Assembly: GCA_020845515.1 (NCBI GenBank)
Contig: JADLFQ010000046.1
Location: forward strand, 1 to 64,000
DNA: 64,000 bases
Reading direction: 5' to 3'
Source: Anaerolineaceae bacterium
GTDB lineage: Bacteria > Chloroflexota > Anaerolineae > Anaerolineales > Anaerolineaceae
Below are positions 48,198-58,354 of this stretch, in pieces (position 1 is the first letter of the stretch; each line of letters opens with the position of its first letter). The notes beneath the pieces are model-generated. The model had not been told where the DNA came from. It did no database searches and was given only the letters and a program-made list of their open reading frames with translations. The translations under genes were made by a program, and so were the position numbers.

Positions 48198-49022
48198 TCA
48201 AGCGGCCAGGGCTTGCTGCCAAAAAGCAACCAGTTCAGCCAGACTGTGGACGACCAGGTCTGGCTGAATGTTCTTCAAGGGGATGGAAGTTTCGTCGTCT
48301 ATGCCGGTAGTAATCAGGATTGTCATCAACCCGGCTTGCTGCCCGCCGTGGATATCGGTTTCCAACCGGTCGCCGATCATAGCGGTGTTTTCCGGATGAC
48401 TGCCCATCCTTTGCATGCCCGCCTGAAAGAGGTGAGGCTGAGGTTTGCCGATGATCACTGGTGCGGCGCCTGAAATGGCTTGCAGGGCTGCCAATGTCGC
48501 GCCGCACTCCGGTGCGAGCCCTTCTTCGGTGGGGTAGACGATGTCGGGGTTCGTCCCAATAAAGGCCGCGCCACGTTGTAAGAGGAAGGCCGCATGCTTG
48601 AGTTTATCGTAGGTCAGGCGGCGGTCGCCGCCAACGACAACTGCTGCCACGTTCTGCTGCGAATCCATACGGAGGTTGAACCCGGCAGCCTCTACTTCCC
48701 CCTTTAATCCCTCTTCTCCAATGACATACACCGCAGCGCCCGGCGCGAAATGGGCTTTCAGGTAGATGGCGGTGGTTTGAGAGACGGTCAAAATGTTTTC
48801 TGGTATAAGTTCAATCCCGAATGCGGCCAAACGTTCCCGATAGACGGCGGCCGGCTTCACGGCACTGTTGGTCGCGATGGTGAAGGCGATATTATGCCTC
48901 TTAAGGAAATCAACAATTGTTTCCACTCCTGGTAAAGGGGCATTCCCCCGCCAGAGGGTGCCGTCCAAATCGAGCAGCAATGCCCGAATGTTTTTAAGCT
49001 GTGTGTGGTTATTGTATGGCAT
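48198..49022 (-). CDS. HAD-superfamily IIA hydrolase (NagD/phosphoglycolate phosphatase-like)
   Basis: ALLLDLDGTLWRGNAPLPGVETIVDFLKRHNIAFTIATNSAVK; IGKPQPHLFQAGMQRMG...AMIGDRLETDIHGGQQAGLMTILI. Confidence 0.93.
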   Translation of the reverse strand: MPYNNHTQLKNIRALLLDLDGTLWRGNAPLPGVETIVDFLKRHNIAFTIATNSAVKPAAVYRERLAAFGIELIPENILTVSQTTAIYLKAHFAPGAAVYVIGEEGLKGEVEAAGFNLRMDSQQNVAAVVVGGDRRLTYDKLKHAAFLLQRGAAFIGTNPDIVYPTEEGLAPECGATLAALQAISGAAPVIIGKPQPHLFQAGMQRMGSHPENTAMIGDRLETDIHGGQQAGLMTILITTGIDDETSIPLKNIQPDLVVHSLAELVAFWQQALAA

Positions 49023-49112
49023 TCTGTGAACCCCTATGGACTTTATCCCTGGCAGAATGGATGGATCCCGCTGCGGGCAAAGTAACGCAAGCTGAGAATA
49101 ATAGTCTCAAAC

Positions 49113-50615
49113 TTATATTTTATTGCACAAAGGGCTGTCAGCAAGCTGTTTGTAGCGTGAATAATGTTCATCGTATAGAATTCGGTCGGCCTCATTGGGT
49201 TCTACACAGTGCGGTTTTAAATCAAAATGGGCGCGCCCGGCTTCGATGTCGGGGTAGATCCCCAGAGTGACACCGGCCAGAATGGCTGCCCCGAGGGCTG
49301 GCCCGTGCGAATAATGGGTCAGGGTAACGTCCACCCCGGTGAGCGAAGCCACAATTTGTGGCCAGTGTGGGCTGCTGGCAGCCCCGCCGATCATCCAGAG
49401 CTGTTCCATCGGAAGGCCTGCTGTTTTAAGCTCTTCCAGCGAGCAGCGCACTTCGCAGGCTGCGCTTTCTTGAATGGCGCGGGTCATGCTGGCGCGGGTA
49501 TGTTCCCAGCACAAACCCCAAAAACCGCCCGCGCCGAGACTTTTTGGCGTGCAGCGGCTGCCTCCCAACGGGAAGAAGAATAACCCGCTGCTTCCTGGGT
49601 GAGTGTGCGCCAAACCTTCGTCCATCAGAGCATATAAGCGGGCACGCGGCAGCGGCGCTTGTGGGTCTGGTGACTGCCACAAACGGTTGATCCACCATTC
49701 CAGCGTCCCACCCAACCCACCGAGGTAATGGGAGAGCGTCCAGCAATGCGGGATGACGTGAAAATTTAAGTTCATCCCTGGCGGAACGGCGGCCATATCC
49801 GCCTGCTTGGAAGCGGTGTTGATTACCCAGGCTGTGCCGCAAGCCAGCAGGGCGATGCCGGGGCTGGTCATGCCGATTGCCAGCGCCTCACAGGAGTGGT
49901 CTTGCCCGCCGTTAACGACGAGCGTATCATTCCGCAAACCAGTTTCGCGACTTACTTTTGACAGGATGGGGCCGAGCACAGCATCAGAAGGCCGGATGGG
50001 GGAAAGCTGTTCCGTCCGGATGCCAGCTATTTTGCACAGGTCAGGGCTCCACTCGCCGGTTACGATGTCCGTCAGCATCATCTCGCCTGCCATGGAGGGA
50101 TTCATTGCATAGATGCCTGTCAGACGGTTGGTTAAGAAATCGTTGACGGAGAGAAAATAGGCGCTTTTTTTAAAAGCTTTGGGGCGATGGGCACGCAGCC
50201 AACCGATCATCGCAAGTGGCAGGCCAGCTTCCAATGACCAGCCACAGATTTGGCGGATGGCTGCCTCCAACCCTTGCTCACGCCACTCCTCCACTACGCT
50301 CCGAGAGCGGTTGTCCATCCATGTCAGGATGGCAGTGGTGGGGCGCCCATGCCGGTCGGCAGCCAGAAAAGAACCCCCTTGCGTGGTGAGCACGAGGGTG
50401 CGGATGGTGCGGGCGCGGTTCTGTTGTGCAGTCTCAGTGAGCACACTTAACACAGCCTGCCAGAGTTCTTCCGGGTCTAATTCCACAAACCCCGGCTGTG
50501 GAGTGTGCAGGGTGAGGGTATGCTGGGTGATAAAAAGCTCACTTCCCTGTGGGTCAAACAAGACCGCCTTAACAGCGGTTGTGCCAACATCCAGGCTGAG
50601 GAGGGCTTCTGTCAT
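49113..50615 (-). CDS. FGGY-family carbohydrate kinase (xylulokinase/glycerol kinase-like)
   Basis: ALLSLDVGTTAVKAVLFDPQGSELF; MIGGAASSPHWPQIVASLTGVDVTLT. Confidence 0.9.
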   Translation of the reverse strand: MTEALLSLDVGTTAVKAVLFDPQGSELFITQHTLTLHTPQPGFVELDPEELWQAVLSVLTETAQQNRARTIRTLVLTTQGGSFLAADRHGRPTTAILTWMDNRSRSVVEEWREQGLEAAIRQICGWSLEAGLPLAMIGWLRAHRPKAFKKSAYFLSVNDFLTNRLTGIYAMNPSMAGEMMLTDIVTGEWSPDLCKIAGIRTEQLSPIRPSDAVLGPILSKVSRETGLRNDTLVVNGGQDHSCEALAIGMTSPGIALLACGTAWVINTASKQADMAAVPPGMNLNFHVIPHCWTLSHYLGGLGGTLEWWINRLWQSPDPQAPLPRARLYALMDEGLAHTHPGSSGLFFFPLGGSRCTPKSLGAGGFWGLCWEHTRASMTRAIQESAACEVRCSLEELKTAGLPMEQLWMIGGAASSPHWPQIVASLTGVDVTLTHYSHGPALGAAILAGVTLGIYPDIEAGRAHFDLKPHCVEPNEADRILYDEHYSRYKQLADSPLCNKI

Positions 50616-51451
50616 GCTGTGGCCGGTGTCCCGGCAGAATTTGCGGAGTGCGGAGGAGGGTTGAGAGGCGGACCGGCTTCCAGGATGCCCAGGGCGCTGT
50701 CTACAGGGATAAGCGCGCCGTTGATATAACTGGCGGCGTCTGAAGCCAGGAAGGTGATCACCCGGGCGAGTTCTTCGGGCTCGCCAAAACGCCCCGATGG
50801 GACGTACCCGCGCACGCGCGCCTCTTCTGCTGCGTCTTCAAAGCTGTCCAGCAACATATCGGTGCGCACAAGGCCGGGCGCGATCGCGTTGACGCGGATA
50901 TGGTAAGGCAGCAGGTCAATCGCCAGCGCTCTTGTCAGGCTTTCCAATGCGCCTTTGGCGGCGCAGTAGGCGCTGCGCTGTGGAATTGCCAGGCGCGCCA
51001 GGATTGAACTGATGAACAGGATGCAGCCTTGTTTTCGGGCTGTCATGTGGCGGGCAGCCATCTGGCTGAGGAAGTAGGGTCCCCGCAAGTTGATACCGAG
51101 CAGTTCATCAAATTCTTGCGGAGTGGTATCCAGAAAGGTGCGGCGTAATGAGAGCCCCGCATTATTGACCAGGACATGAATAGGTCCCAGTTTATTCTCA
51201 ACGGTTTCAATCAGGTTTTCGCTGTCTTTCAGGTCGCACAGATCGGCGCGTACTGGCAAGGCACTGCCACCAGCTTTTTCAATTGCGCCGACCGTTGCGA
51301 TCGCGCCGCTGCCGTTGCTGCGGTAATGCACTGCCAACGCCGCGCCTTGCGCGGCGAAAGCAAGAGCGGCTGCCTGTCCAATGCCACGAGAAGCCCCGGT
51401 GACGAGGACGACGCGGTTTTCAAAAGGGCGTTCCGCCCCTGGAGTGTTCAT
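50612..51451 (-). CDS. SDR-family oxidoreductase (FabG-like)
   Basis: VVLVTGASRGIGQAAALAFAAQGAALAVHYRS, NNAG, YCAAKGALESLTRALAIDL, AIAPGLVRTDML. Confidence 0.93.
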   Translation of the reverse strand: MNTPGAERPFENRVVLVTGASRGIGQAAALAFAAQGAALAVHYRSNGSGAIATVGAIEKAGGSALPVRADLCDLKDSENLIETVENKLGPIHVLVNNAGLSLRRTFLDTTPQEFDELLGINLRGPYFLSQMAARHMTARKQGCILFISSILARLAIPQRSAYCAAKGALESLTRALAIDLLPYHIRVNAIAPGLVRTDMLLDSFEDAAEEARVRGYVPSGRFGEPEELARVITFLASDAASYINGALIPVDSALGILEAGPPLNPPPHSANSAGTPATA

Positions 51452-51464
51452 CCTGGCCGTGTGC

Positions 51465-51710
51465 TTAGTCTTCTTCTATTTCACACAGGACGGTTCCGAC
51501 AGCGATTCCCTCTGTGCCGGCGGCCACTTTTAAGCTTTTGATCACGCCATTGACAGGTGATTCTAGATCGTTGACGACTTTATCGGTTTCAACATGGGCA
51601 ATAACCTGACCTGCTTTAACCGGGTCGCCTTCTTTGACGTCCCATTCGACCAAAACCCCTTCTTCCATGGTGAGACCCCACTTGGGCAAGATGATTTCAG
51701 TAATTGCCAT
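51465..51710 (-). CDS. Stand-alone lipoyl/biotinyl-attachment domain protein
   Basis: 81 aa: MAITEIILPKWGLTMEEGVLVEWDVKEGDPVKAGQVIAHVETDKVVNDLESPVNGVIKSL; ETDK is the E2 lipoylation motif. Confidence 0.92.
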   Translation of the reverse strand: MAITEIILPKWGLTMEEGVLVEWDVKEGDPVKAGQVIAHVETDKVVNDLESPVNGVIKSLKVAAGTEGIAVGTVLCEIEED

Positions 51711-51832
51711 GCTTTTAACTCCTTTCTTTTGAGTTTAAATCAGGTTGGAGGGAAAACACTTCCCCTCCACCCGGATAGTATGCATGTATTATAAACAAAA
51801 TTGGCTGTCGGGCACAACAAATTTAACAAATA

Positions 51833-52603
51833 TCAGAGATGCTTTTCTGGCCGAGTTTCGGAGATGATTTGACCGTCGGCAATGGAGATTACCCGTGCGG
51901 CGCGTAATGCCAGGTCTGGGTCATGGGTGACCATGATAATGGTTTTGCCTTGCCCCACAAGGCGCTCAAAAAGTTCGATAACTTGATTGGCGGTGGCCGA
52001 ATCAAGGTTGCCGGTGGGTTCATCGGTGGCAATGATTGGCGGATCGTTTGCCAGTGAGCGGGCAATCGCGGCGCGCTGCTGCTGTCCGCCTGAAAGTCGT
52101 GCCGGGGTTTTGCCGGCTTCTCCGGACAGATCAACCAGATCCAATAAGGCCATGGCGCGGTCATTGCGTTCGGGGCGCGGGAAGATATCACAAAAGTCCA
52201 TAGGCAGGCGGATATTCTCCAGCAAGGTCAGCGTAGGCAGGAGTTGAAAGAACTGAAAAACCACACCCAGTTTTTCGCCGCGCCAGCGTGCTATCTGGCT
52301 TTCGTTCAGGGTGTGTACAGGTGTTCCGGCGACGTAAATTTCTCCCCGGCTGGGGCGGTCAATTCCGGTCAGCATATTAATTAAGGTGGACTTGCCGCTG
52401 CCAGATTTCCCCACCACCGAAACAAACTCACCGGCTTGAATGGTGAGGTTAACGCCGCGCAGCGCCGGAAAGACCCCGGCTTCGCTCTTAAATATCTTGG
52501 CAACATCAACAAATTCGATAAGCGGCCTGGAAGAATTCGTGGATGCAGTCGTGATTAATTCCCCGGTGTTGAATTTGGCAAGCATGGGTTCAACGTTTTT
52601 CAA
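51833..52603 (-). CDS. MacB/LolD-type ABC transporter ATP-binding protein
   Basis: GKSGSGKSTLINMLTGIDRPSRGEI, LSGGQQQRAAIARSLANDPPIIATDEPTGNLDS. Confidence 0.94.
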   Translation of the reverse strand: MKNVEPMLAKFNTGELITTASTNSSRPLIEFVDVAKIFKSEAGVFPALRGVNLTIQAGEFVSVVGKSGSGKSTLINMLTGIDRPSRGEIYVAGTPVHTLNESQIARWRGEKLGVVFQFFQLLPTLTLLENIRLPMDFCDIFPRPERNDRAMALLDLVDLSGEAGKTPARLSGGQQQRAAIARSLANDPPIIATDEPTGNLDSATANQVIELFERLVGQGKTIIMVTHDPDLALRAARVISIADGQIISETRPEKHL

Positions 52604-52606
52604 CCT

Positions 52607-55030
52607 TTATTCGTATTCTAATACTTCGCGTACCGTCAGCCGGGCAGCGTCGCGTGCTGGCGCCAGGCTGGAGAATATTCCAATGAGCAGGATGAGAACC
52701 AGCCAGATCAACAAGCCCCAACCGGAATACCGGTAATTAACCTGCGCCTGTAAAACTGTCTCCACCACAGCCCAAGCGAGCACCCAGCCGGAGGGCACAG
52801 AGACGATGGCGCCAAGCACCCAACTGATCAGGCCGACGACGATTCCTTCGACCACCACAACCTTTACAACCGAAGTGTTGGTGGCGCCGATGGCGCGCAG
52901 CACGCCGATTTCACGCGTTCTTTCCAGGATATTAAGGCCCATCACACCCGTCAGGCCTAACCCGCCAACGACAGAAAGGATGGACGCCATGATGACCAGT
53001 ACGATCAGGATAATATTGAATGGCTGTGAGAAGTTGGCAAAAATGACGTGTTGGGTGGTGGCTTTTTGTTTGCTTAAACCGGCGTTGTCAAAATGCTTTT
53101 CCAGTTGCAGGGAAACCTGGCTCTGCGCCTCAGCCGAGGCGACTGTCTCTGGCGAAATGCGCACACGAATGCTGTCCACCTGGCTCTGCCGTCCGGTGAA
53201 CCGGCCGAAATCTTCGAGCGTCATATAAATGCGCGGGCCTGAGAGGTGCTTGGACGTGATGCCAACAATTGTAAAGGTGCGCCGCGTTTCGCCGGTCTTT
53301 AATTCGATTGGGTCGCCGATACTCAACCCTTTTTCGGTTTCGAGCAGGTCTTCGTTGATTACGACTGTCTGACTGTCGCCAGACCTCAACCAACGTCCTT
53401 TGAGCAGGAGTGGATCAATGGTCTGGGCGTTATATGGAAGCCCCACCAGTTCCAGTGCCTTACTTTCGCTGCCGTCATAATGGATGATTACACCACTGCC
53501 GCTTGCCCAGCCCTCTGCGACGCTTACGCCGGGGATGCGCATGGCCTCGCGGATTGCGGTGGGCCGCTGTACGCCGCCGTTGAGACCCAACGAGGCGTCA
53601 AAAGCAACATAGCGGCTGATCTGGTTAATCTGCTCTGTCAAAGATGTGCGTGTGCTGAAAACCGAGATGAACATCGCCCCGGCAAGTGTCAGTGTAACCA
53701 GGGTAAAGATCAACCGTGCCTTTTTGCGGAAGGTATTGCGCAGGGAGAGCAAGACCGGCGGGCTGATATGGCGCAAATTATAGAGCAGGCGATCTATCGG
53801 TTTTTCTTTTTCTTCGGCCTGAATACCCTGCTGGTAAACTGCCTCATAAACTGACATGCGTGTCCCTTCCAAAATAGGATACAACGCCGCCAGCAGTGGC
53901 ATGAACAACCCCAGCCCTGCCTGTAACAGCAGTACATTCAGCGGAATGATGAATAACACCAGGTCAAAATTCAAAAAATCAGCAGCCAGACGTCCAATTC
54001 CGTAGGCTCCCAATTGCCCCAAAGGCAGCGCGATGAGCAGTGCCAGGATGCTGAGCAGCAGCACATTAACGAAATACATACCCACCAATTGGGAGCGCAC
54101 ACCGCCCATGGCGCGCAGTACGCCAATCTGGCGGATCTGCTGGGTAACAATCGCAGAGACTGTGTTGATGATCAATCCGCCGGAGAGGATGATCGCCATC
54201 CCTCCCATAATTTGCAGGATGAGCAAAAAACCGTTAATTTGGTTGTGCGCCCAATGCTCACCGGGATCGGAGCTGATGCCGGGGATCTGGAGGCGGTAAG
54301 TCTGATAGCCGGCAGACTTGATCACACGGTCGCGCACGGTTTCGCCGACCTTGAGGACGTGGTCGCGGTCGTTCTTGTTTTCTGCAACGACCAACGAAAT
54401 TTGGTTGTAATAGGGCTGCTCCCCCATCCATTGCAGCGTTTCCATACGCACGAATCCAGTCGCTTCGCCCAACAGCGAAAATGGGAGGACATAGACATCA
54501 TGCACGATGCCGGCGACTTTCAAGCTGTAGGTGCGGCCATCAGGCATTTTGATGGAAATCTCATCCCCAACGTTTATACCCATCGCGTTGGCTGTATCGC
54601 GCTCCAGCAAAATCTCACGCCCCCCAGGGATGGCGGAGCCTTTTTCCAGCGTAAACCGGTCAATTTTAAGGTTGTTGTAATTGGGCAAGACCGTCAGTTG
54701 AATATCTTCCCACTGATCTTTGGGCGCCAAAATTTCGGCTGCCACAGTGCGGCGTGCTTCGGCTGTCTCGACCTCGCGCATATTCTGAACTGCTTCAGAA
54801 AGATCTTTTTGAAATGGTGAGGTGTAAACATACAGACTGGCTGGGTTGCCTGACAAGAAGCTCCCATACAGGTCGCGTTGAATGATCTGTTTGGCGGTGT
54901 TGATCATACCGACCGCCGCTACACCGACGGCAATGGACAGAATCACGAGCATGGAGCGCTTTTTATTGCCCCCGATGTCCTTAAGCACCTTGATCCAGCG
55001 GGTTTTTAACACAATCGGAAAGAGCTTCAT
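52607..55030 (-). CDS. FtsX/MacB-like ABC transporter permease (807 aa, two FtsX-like modules)
   Basis: KKRSMLVILSIAVGVAAVGMINTAKQIIQRD, QQIRQIGVLRAMGGVRSQLVGMYF, ERTREIGVLRAIGATNTSVVKVVVVEGIVVGLISW. Confidence 0.92.
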   Translation of the reverse strand: MKLFPIVLKTRWIKVLKDIGGNKKRSMLVILSIAVGVAAVGMINTAKQIIQRDLYGSFLSGNPASLYVYTSPFQKDLSEAVQNMREVETAEARRTVAAEILAPKDQWEDIQLTVLPNYNNLKIDRFTLEKGSAIPGGREILLERDTANAMGINVGDEISIKMPDGRTYSLKVAGIVHDVYVLPFSLLGEATGFVRMETLQWMGEQPYYNQISLVVAENKNDRDHVLKVGETVRDRVIKSAGYQTYRLQIPGISSDPGEHWAHNQINGFLLILQIMGGMAIILSGGLIINTVSAIVTQQIRQIGVLRAMGGVRSQLVGMYFVNVLLLSILALLIALPLGQLGAYGIGRLAADFLNFDLVLFIIPLNVLLLQAGLGLFMPLLAALYPILEGTRMSVYEAVYQQGIQAEEKEKPIDRLLYNLRHISPPVLLSLRNTFRKKARLIFTLVTLTLAGAMFISVFSTRTSLTEQINQISRYVAFDASLGLNGGVQRPTAIREAMRIPGVSVAEGWASGSGVIIHYDGSESKALELVGLPYNAQTIDPLLLKGRWLRSGDSQTVVINEDLLETEKGLSIGDPIELKTGETRRTFTIVGITSKHLSGPRIYMTLEDFGRFTGRQSQVDSIRVRISPETVASAEAQSQVSLQLEKHFDNAGLSKQKATTQHVIFANFSQPFNIILIVLVIMASILSVVGGLGLTGVMGLNILERTREIGVLRAIGATNTSVVKVVVVEGIVVGLISWVLGAIVSVPSGWVLAWAVVETVLQAQVNYRYSGWGLLIWLVLILLIGIFSSLAPARDAARLTVREVLEYE

Positions 55031-55749
55031 GTTGCAGTTCCTCCGATAAATTTGCCATCTTTCAGGTAGAGAGTGCGGCCGGCGCGCGCTGCAATTTCTT
55101 TGTCGTGGGTAACCACGAGGATTGTCTTGCCGCTTTCGGCTAGCCTAGAGAAGATATCGAGAATGCCATCGCGCGTTTTGGTGTCGAGGTTCCCGGTTGG
55201 TTCATCGGCGACAAGAATGGGAGGGTCGGCGGCGAGGGCGCGGGCAATTGCCACGCGTTGCTGCTGCCCGCCAGAAATTTTTGAGGGGGGCTTGAGGGCG
55301 TGCTCGACAATTCCCACCTGCTCCAAAAGCTGTAGGGCGCGCTGCTTTTGCTCGTGCGCGGGGAAGGTATTGGTCAAATCCATGGCCATGGTGATATTTT
55401 CAATCAAGTTCAGCGAAGGCAGCAGTTGGAAGAATTGAAAGACCACCCCCAGGTTTCTGCCGCGCCAGCGTGAACGCTGGTCTTCGTTGAACGTGTGAAT
55501 AGGCGAGCCATTGATAATCAGCTCGCCAGAATCGGCTTGGTCAATGCCGGTAAGTACATTGACCAGCGTGGATTTCCCTGCGCCGGATTTTCCCATGATG
55601 GCGACAAATTCACCTGGAAGTATGCTTAAGTGAATGTTACGCAGCGCCAGAAACGGCCCTGCGGGGGTGTGGTAGCTTTTATAAACCTCGCGCAAAGCGA
55701 TAATTGCCTCCTCGCGAGATTTTGCCTGACCGGCTTCCGTCGCCTCCAA
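55027..55749 (-). CDS. MacB/LolD-type ABC transporter ATP-binding protein
   Basis: GKSGAGKSTLVNVLTGIDQADSGELII, ISGGQQQRVAIARALAADPPILVADEPTGNLDTKT. Confidence 0.94.
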   Translation of the reverse strand: MEATEAGQAKSREEAIIALREVYKSYHTPAGPFLALRNIHLSILPGEFVAIMGKSGAGKSTLVNVLTGIDQADSGELIINGSPIHTFNEDQRSRWRGRNLGVVFQFFQLLPSLNLIENITMAMDLTNTFPAHEQKQRALQLLEQVGIVEHALKPPSKISGGQQQRVAIARALAADPPILVADEPTGNLDTKTRDGILDIFSRLAESGKTILVVTHDKEIAARAGRTLYLKDGKFIGGTAT

Positions 55750-55948
55750 AAACTCAATCTGATTTCCTATCTTAATACCCTCACAGTTTGCTTTCCATCT
55801 TTCTCTAACGTGCCATAAATCCTTTCCAGAGGATTATAACGGGTTAAGATAAGAAAATTATTGGATGTAGGGAAACTGTAAGCTATTTTTAATGTAACTT
55901 TTCTGTTGTCATGGGGTTTTATTTTAGTTAATGGGGGGCGAAGAAAAC

Positions 55949-56767
55949 TTAAAGAAAAATATAGAAGCTGACAGCCAACAGTGCGCCGGTCAGCGCACAA
56001 GCAATGTTCACCCAATCATTTTCCATCCAGGCGTATCCGCGCAGCAGTGCAGTTGGGTTTTGGCAGATATGCAGAGGGTGGTGCTCGGTCTCCTGCTTGC
56101 AGCGCGGGCAATAATAGATTGCCTGAAGGGTGGCGCCCAGCAGCGAATCAAGCAGGCTGCCCGCCAGACCGGAAAGCGTGATGATTAAGAAAGTGATGTC
56201 CCCAACTTTGCCCGCTTCTGGAGCAGCCATCAGGGCAGCCAGCGCAGCGATGAGGGCGGCGCCCAACACCGCGGCCAGTGTACCTTCAATTGTGACGCCG
56301 CCGGATGTTCCGCGTTCAACCGGTTTGCCGGTGGTGATGGCGCGCGGAATGCTGTGGCTGAGGACACCCAATTCGGTCGCCCAGGTGTCGGCGTTCACCG
56401 CTGCTATTGCCCCTGCAAAACCCATCCAGGGCCAGTGCGCCCCCGGAAATACCAGATGCAGCAGGACGAACACACCGCCTATCCCGCCGTTTGCAAGTAC
56501 TTGCGCGGCGTCGCGCTGCGAACCCTTGGCAAACTTTTCATTGAAGCGCGTTTTACGCTTACCGAAGAGCCGCGACAACGCGCTGGAGGATACAAAAAAA
56601 GTGAGCAGTAAAACTGCCCAGTGCAATCCACCCAGTCCAAATACAACCGTACCCAAGCCGGCAGCCGCCAGCGCGCCGGGCAAGTTCAGGCTGCGGGCGC
56701 GGTAAGCCAGCCCCGAAAACAACACCGCGACGACCAGACCCAGTAGAAAGGTCACCATAAAGGGCAA
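55949..56767 (-). CDS. DUF92-family membrane protein
   Basis: FAGAIAAVNADTWATELGVLSHSIPRAITTGKPVERGTSGGVTIEGTLAAVLGA and LLDSLLGATLQAIYYCPRC are DUF92 features. Confidence 0.88.
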   Translation of the reverse strand: MPFMVTFLLGLVVAVLFSGLAYRARSLNLPGALAAAGLGTVVFGLGGLHWAVLLLTFFVSSSALSRLFGKRKTRFNEKFAKGSQRDAAQVLANGGIGGVFVLLHLVFPGAHWPWMGFAGAIAAVNADTWATELGVLSHSIPRAITTGKPVERGTSGGVTIEGTLAAVLGAALIAALAALMAAPEAGKVGDITFLIITLSGLAGSLLDSLLGATLQAIYYCPRCKQETEHHPLHICQNPTALLRGYAWMENDWVNIACALTGALLAVSFYIFL

Positions 56768-56904
56768 TTATAAACGACGTTCCTGGGACTCTTTGCCTAC
56801 AATAATCAGTGCACGGTGGAAACCAGCGGAAGCCCTTAAAAGACTTATTCCGTGAGTATTATTCGCGGAATAAGTGGATGGGGGGTTTGTGGTAATTTTT
56901 TGGT

Positions 56905-58293
56905 TTACTTTTTCAGATGGCGGATTACGCGTTTCCCGAAGCCGGATTTGCCGACCAGTTCACCTTTTTTGATGACAAATGACCCGCGGCAGAGCACAGT
57001 CTCTACTTTTCCTTTGATCTTGAAGCCCTCAAAGGGGGAGAAATCCGTGTTCATGTGGTGATTTTTCGCGCTCATAACCCATTCCGGTTTCGGGTCATAG
57101 ATGGTGACATCTGCATCCGCTCCAGGCGCCAGATGGCCTTTTTGGGGGTACAGGCCAAATATCCTGGCTATGGCGGTGGAAGTGATGGAAACCAGTTTAG
57201 GCATGTCAATCTTGCCCTTACAAACGCCTTCGCTATAAAGGATCGCCAGCCTGGGCTCAACTCCTGGCATGCCGCTGGGCACTTTGTCAAAGCGTCCTTC
57301 GCTTATACGGATGCGGTCTTCCGTTGGGACGCCCGCGTCATCACTGCCAATGGTTTCTATACAACCGGCTGCCAATCCTTTCCAAAGCGCCTCGTTGTCC
57401 TTTTTCGTTCGCAGAGCCGGACTGCAAATGTAGAGATAGCCGTCTTTCTCTTTGAGCTTTTCCTCTGTCAGGGTCAGGTAGTGCGTACAGGTTTCGCTAT
57501 GGATGGGCAGACCCTCTATGCGGGCGGATTGAATCATCCCCACGCTCTCCGCCGTAGATGTATGCACAATATAAACTTTGGCAGCAACTTCTTTCATCAG
57601 GTCAATGACACGCTGGATGGAGATATTCTCTGCTGAAGCGGGGCGGCTGCGGGCGTGATAAATAGGTTCAAAGTGTCCCTGGGCAAGTTCTTTCTGCAGA
57701 TGGTATTCCAAGATGCTGTCATCTTCACAATGCACCATCAAAATACCTCCGGCTTCGGCGGGTATCTCAAGGATTTTGAGAATGCTGGCGTCATCCATCA
57801 GGCGGTCGGAATGCTTGTAGGTGGTAAAGCACTTGTAAGAAGGAACGCCCTCCCGGACTAATTCGGGAATCTCGCGCAGAGTCTCCGGGCTTGCATCCAA
57901 CAGGATGCCGTGCATACTCCAGTCAATATATGATACCTGCGCCTCTTTTTCTTTTTGCCTCAGGTTTTCTACAATTGAACCCCTCTTGGGCTGGGTGCTG
58001 AAGTCAATAAGTGTGGTTGTGCCGCCGTACGCGGCGGCAATTGTCCCATTGGAATAATCATGTAATGAAACAGTTCCCATAAAGGGAGAGTTAAAGTGAA
58101 CATGGGGGTCAATCAGGCCGGGCAGTACGTATTTTCCAGACGCATCAACAGTTTCATCCACTTTTATGTTGTCAAATGCGCCTTTTGTACCTTGCGCTTT
58201 AATCTGCTCACCCTCGATTAGAAGGTCTCCTTCGAGAATTCCGCTCTCGCTTACAATACGGCCGCCTTTAATCAGAATACTTCTTTCCGTCAT
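56905..58293 (-). CDS. Dihydropyrimidinase/hydantoinase/allantoinase-family cyclic amidohydrolase (HyuA-like)
   Basis: GLIDPHVHFNSPFMGTVSLHDYSNGTIAAAYGGTTTLIDF, VPSYKCFTTYK (position of carboxylated Lys), SETCTHYLTLTEEKL, IGSDDAGVPTEDR. Confidence 0.92.
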   Translation of the reverse strand: MTERSILIKGGRIVSESGILEGDLLIEGEQIKAQGTKGAFDNIKVDETVDASGKYVLPGLIDPHVHFNSPFMGTVSLHDYSNGTIAAAYGGTTTLIDFSTQPKRGSIVENLRQKEKEAQVSYIDWSMHGILLDASPETLREIPELVREGVPSYKCFTTYKHSDRLMDDASILKILEIPAEAGGILMVHCEDDSILEYHLQKELAQGHFEPIYHARSRPASAENISIQRVIDLMKEVAAKVYIVHTSTAESVGMIQSARIEGLPIHSETCTHYLTLTEEKLKEKDGYLYICSPALRTKKDNEALWKGLAAGCIETIGSDDAGVPTEDRIRISEGRFDKVPSGMPGVEPRLAILYSEGVCKGKIDMPKLVSITSTAIARIFGLYPQKGHLAPGADADVTIYDPKPEWVMSAKNHHMNTDFSPFEGFKIKGKVETVLCRGSFVIKKGELVGKSGFGKRVIRHLKK

Positions 58294-58354
58294 AATAAAT
58301 ATCCTTTTCTAATAGTTGGTATTTATTTTAAATGTTTTTTGGGGCTCTTGATAA

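Noticed and set aside
52806-54820. Plus-strand ORFs (140-268 aa) opposite the FtsX-like permease
   Set aside because: Shadow ORFs of a conserved permease; compositionally odd (His/Gln/Arg-rich) and without known motifs.
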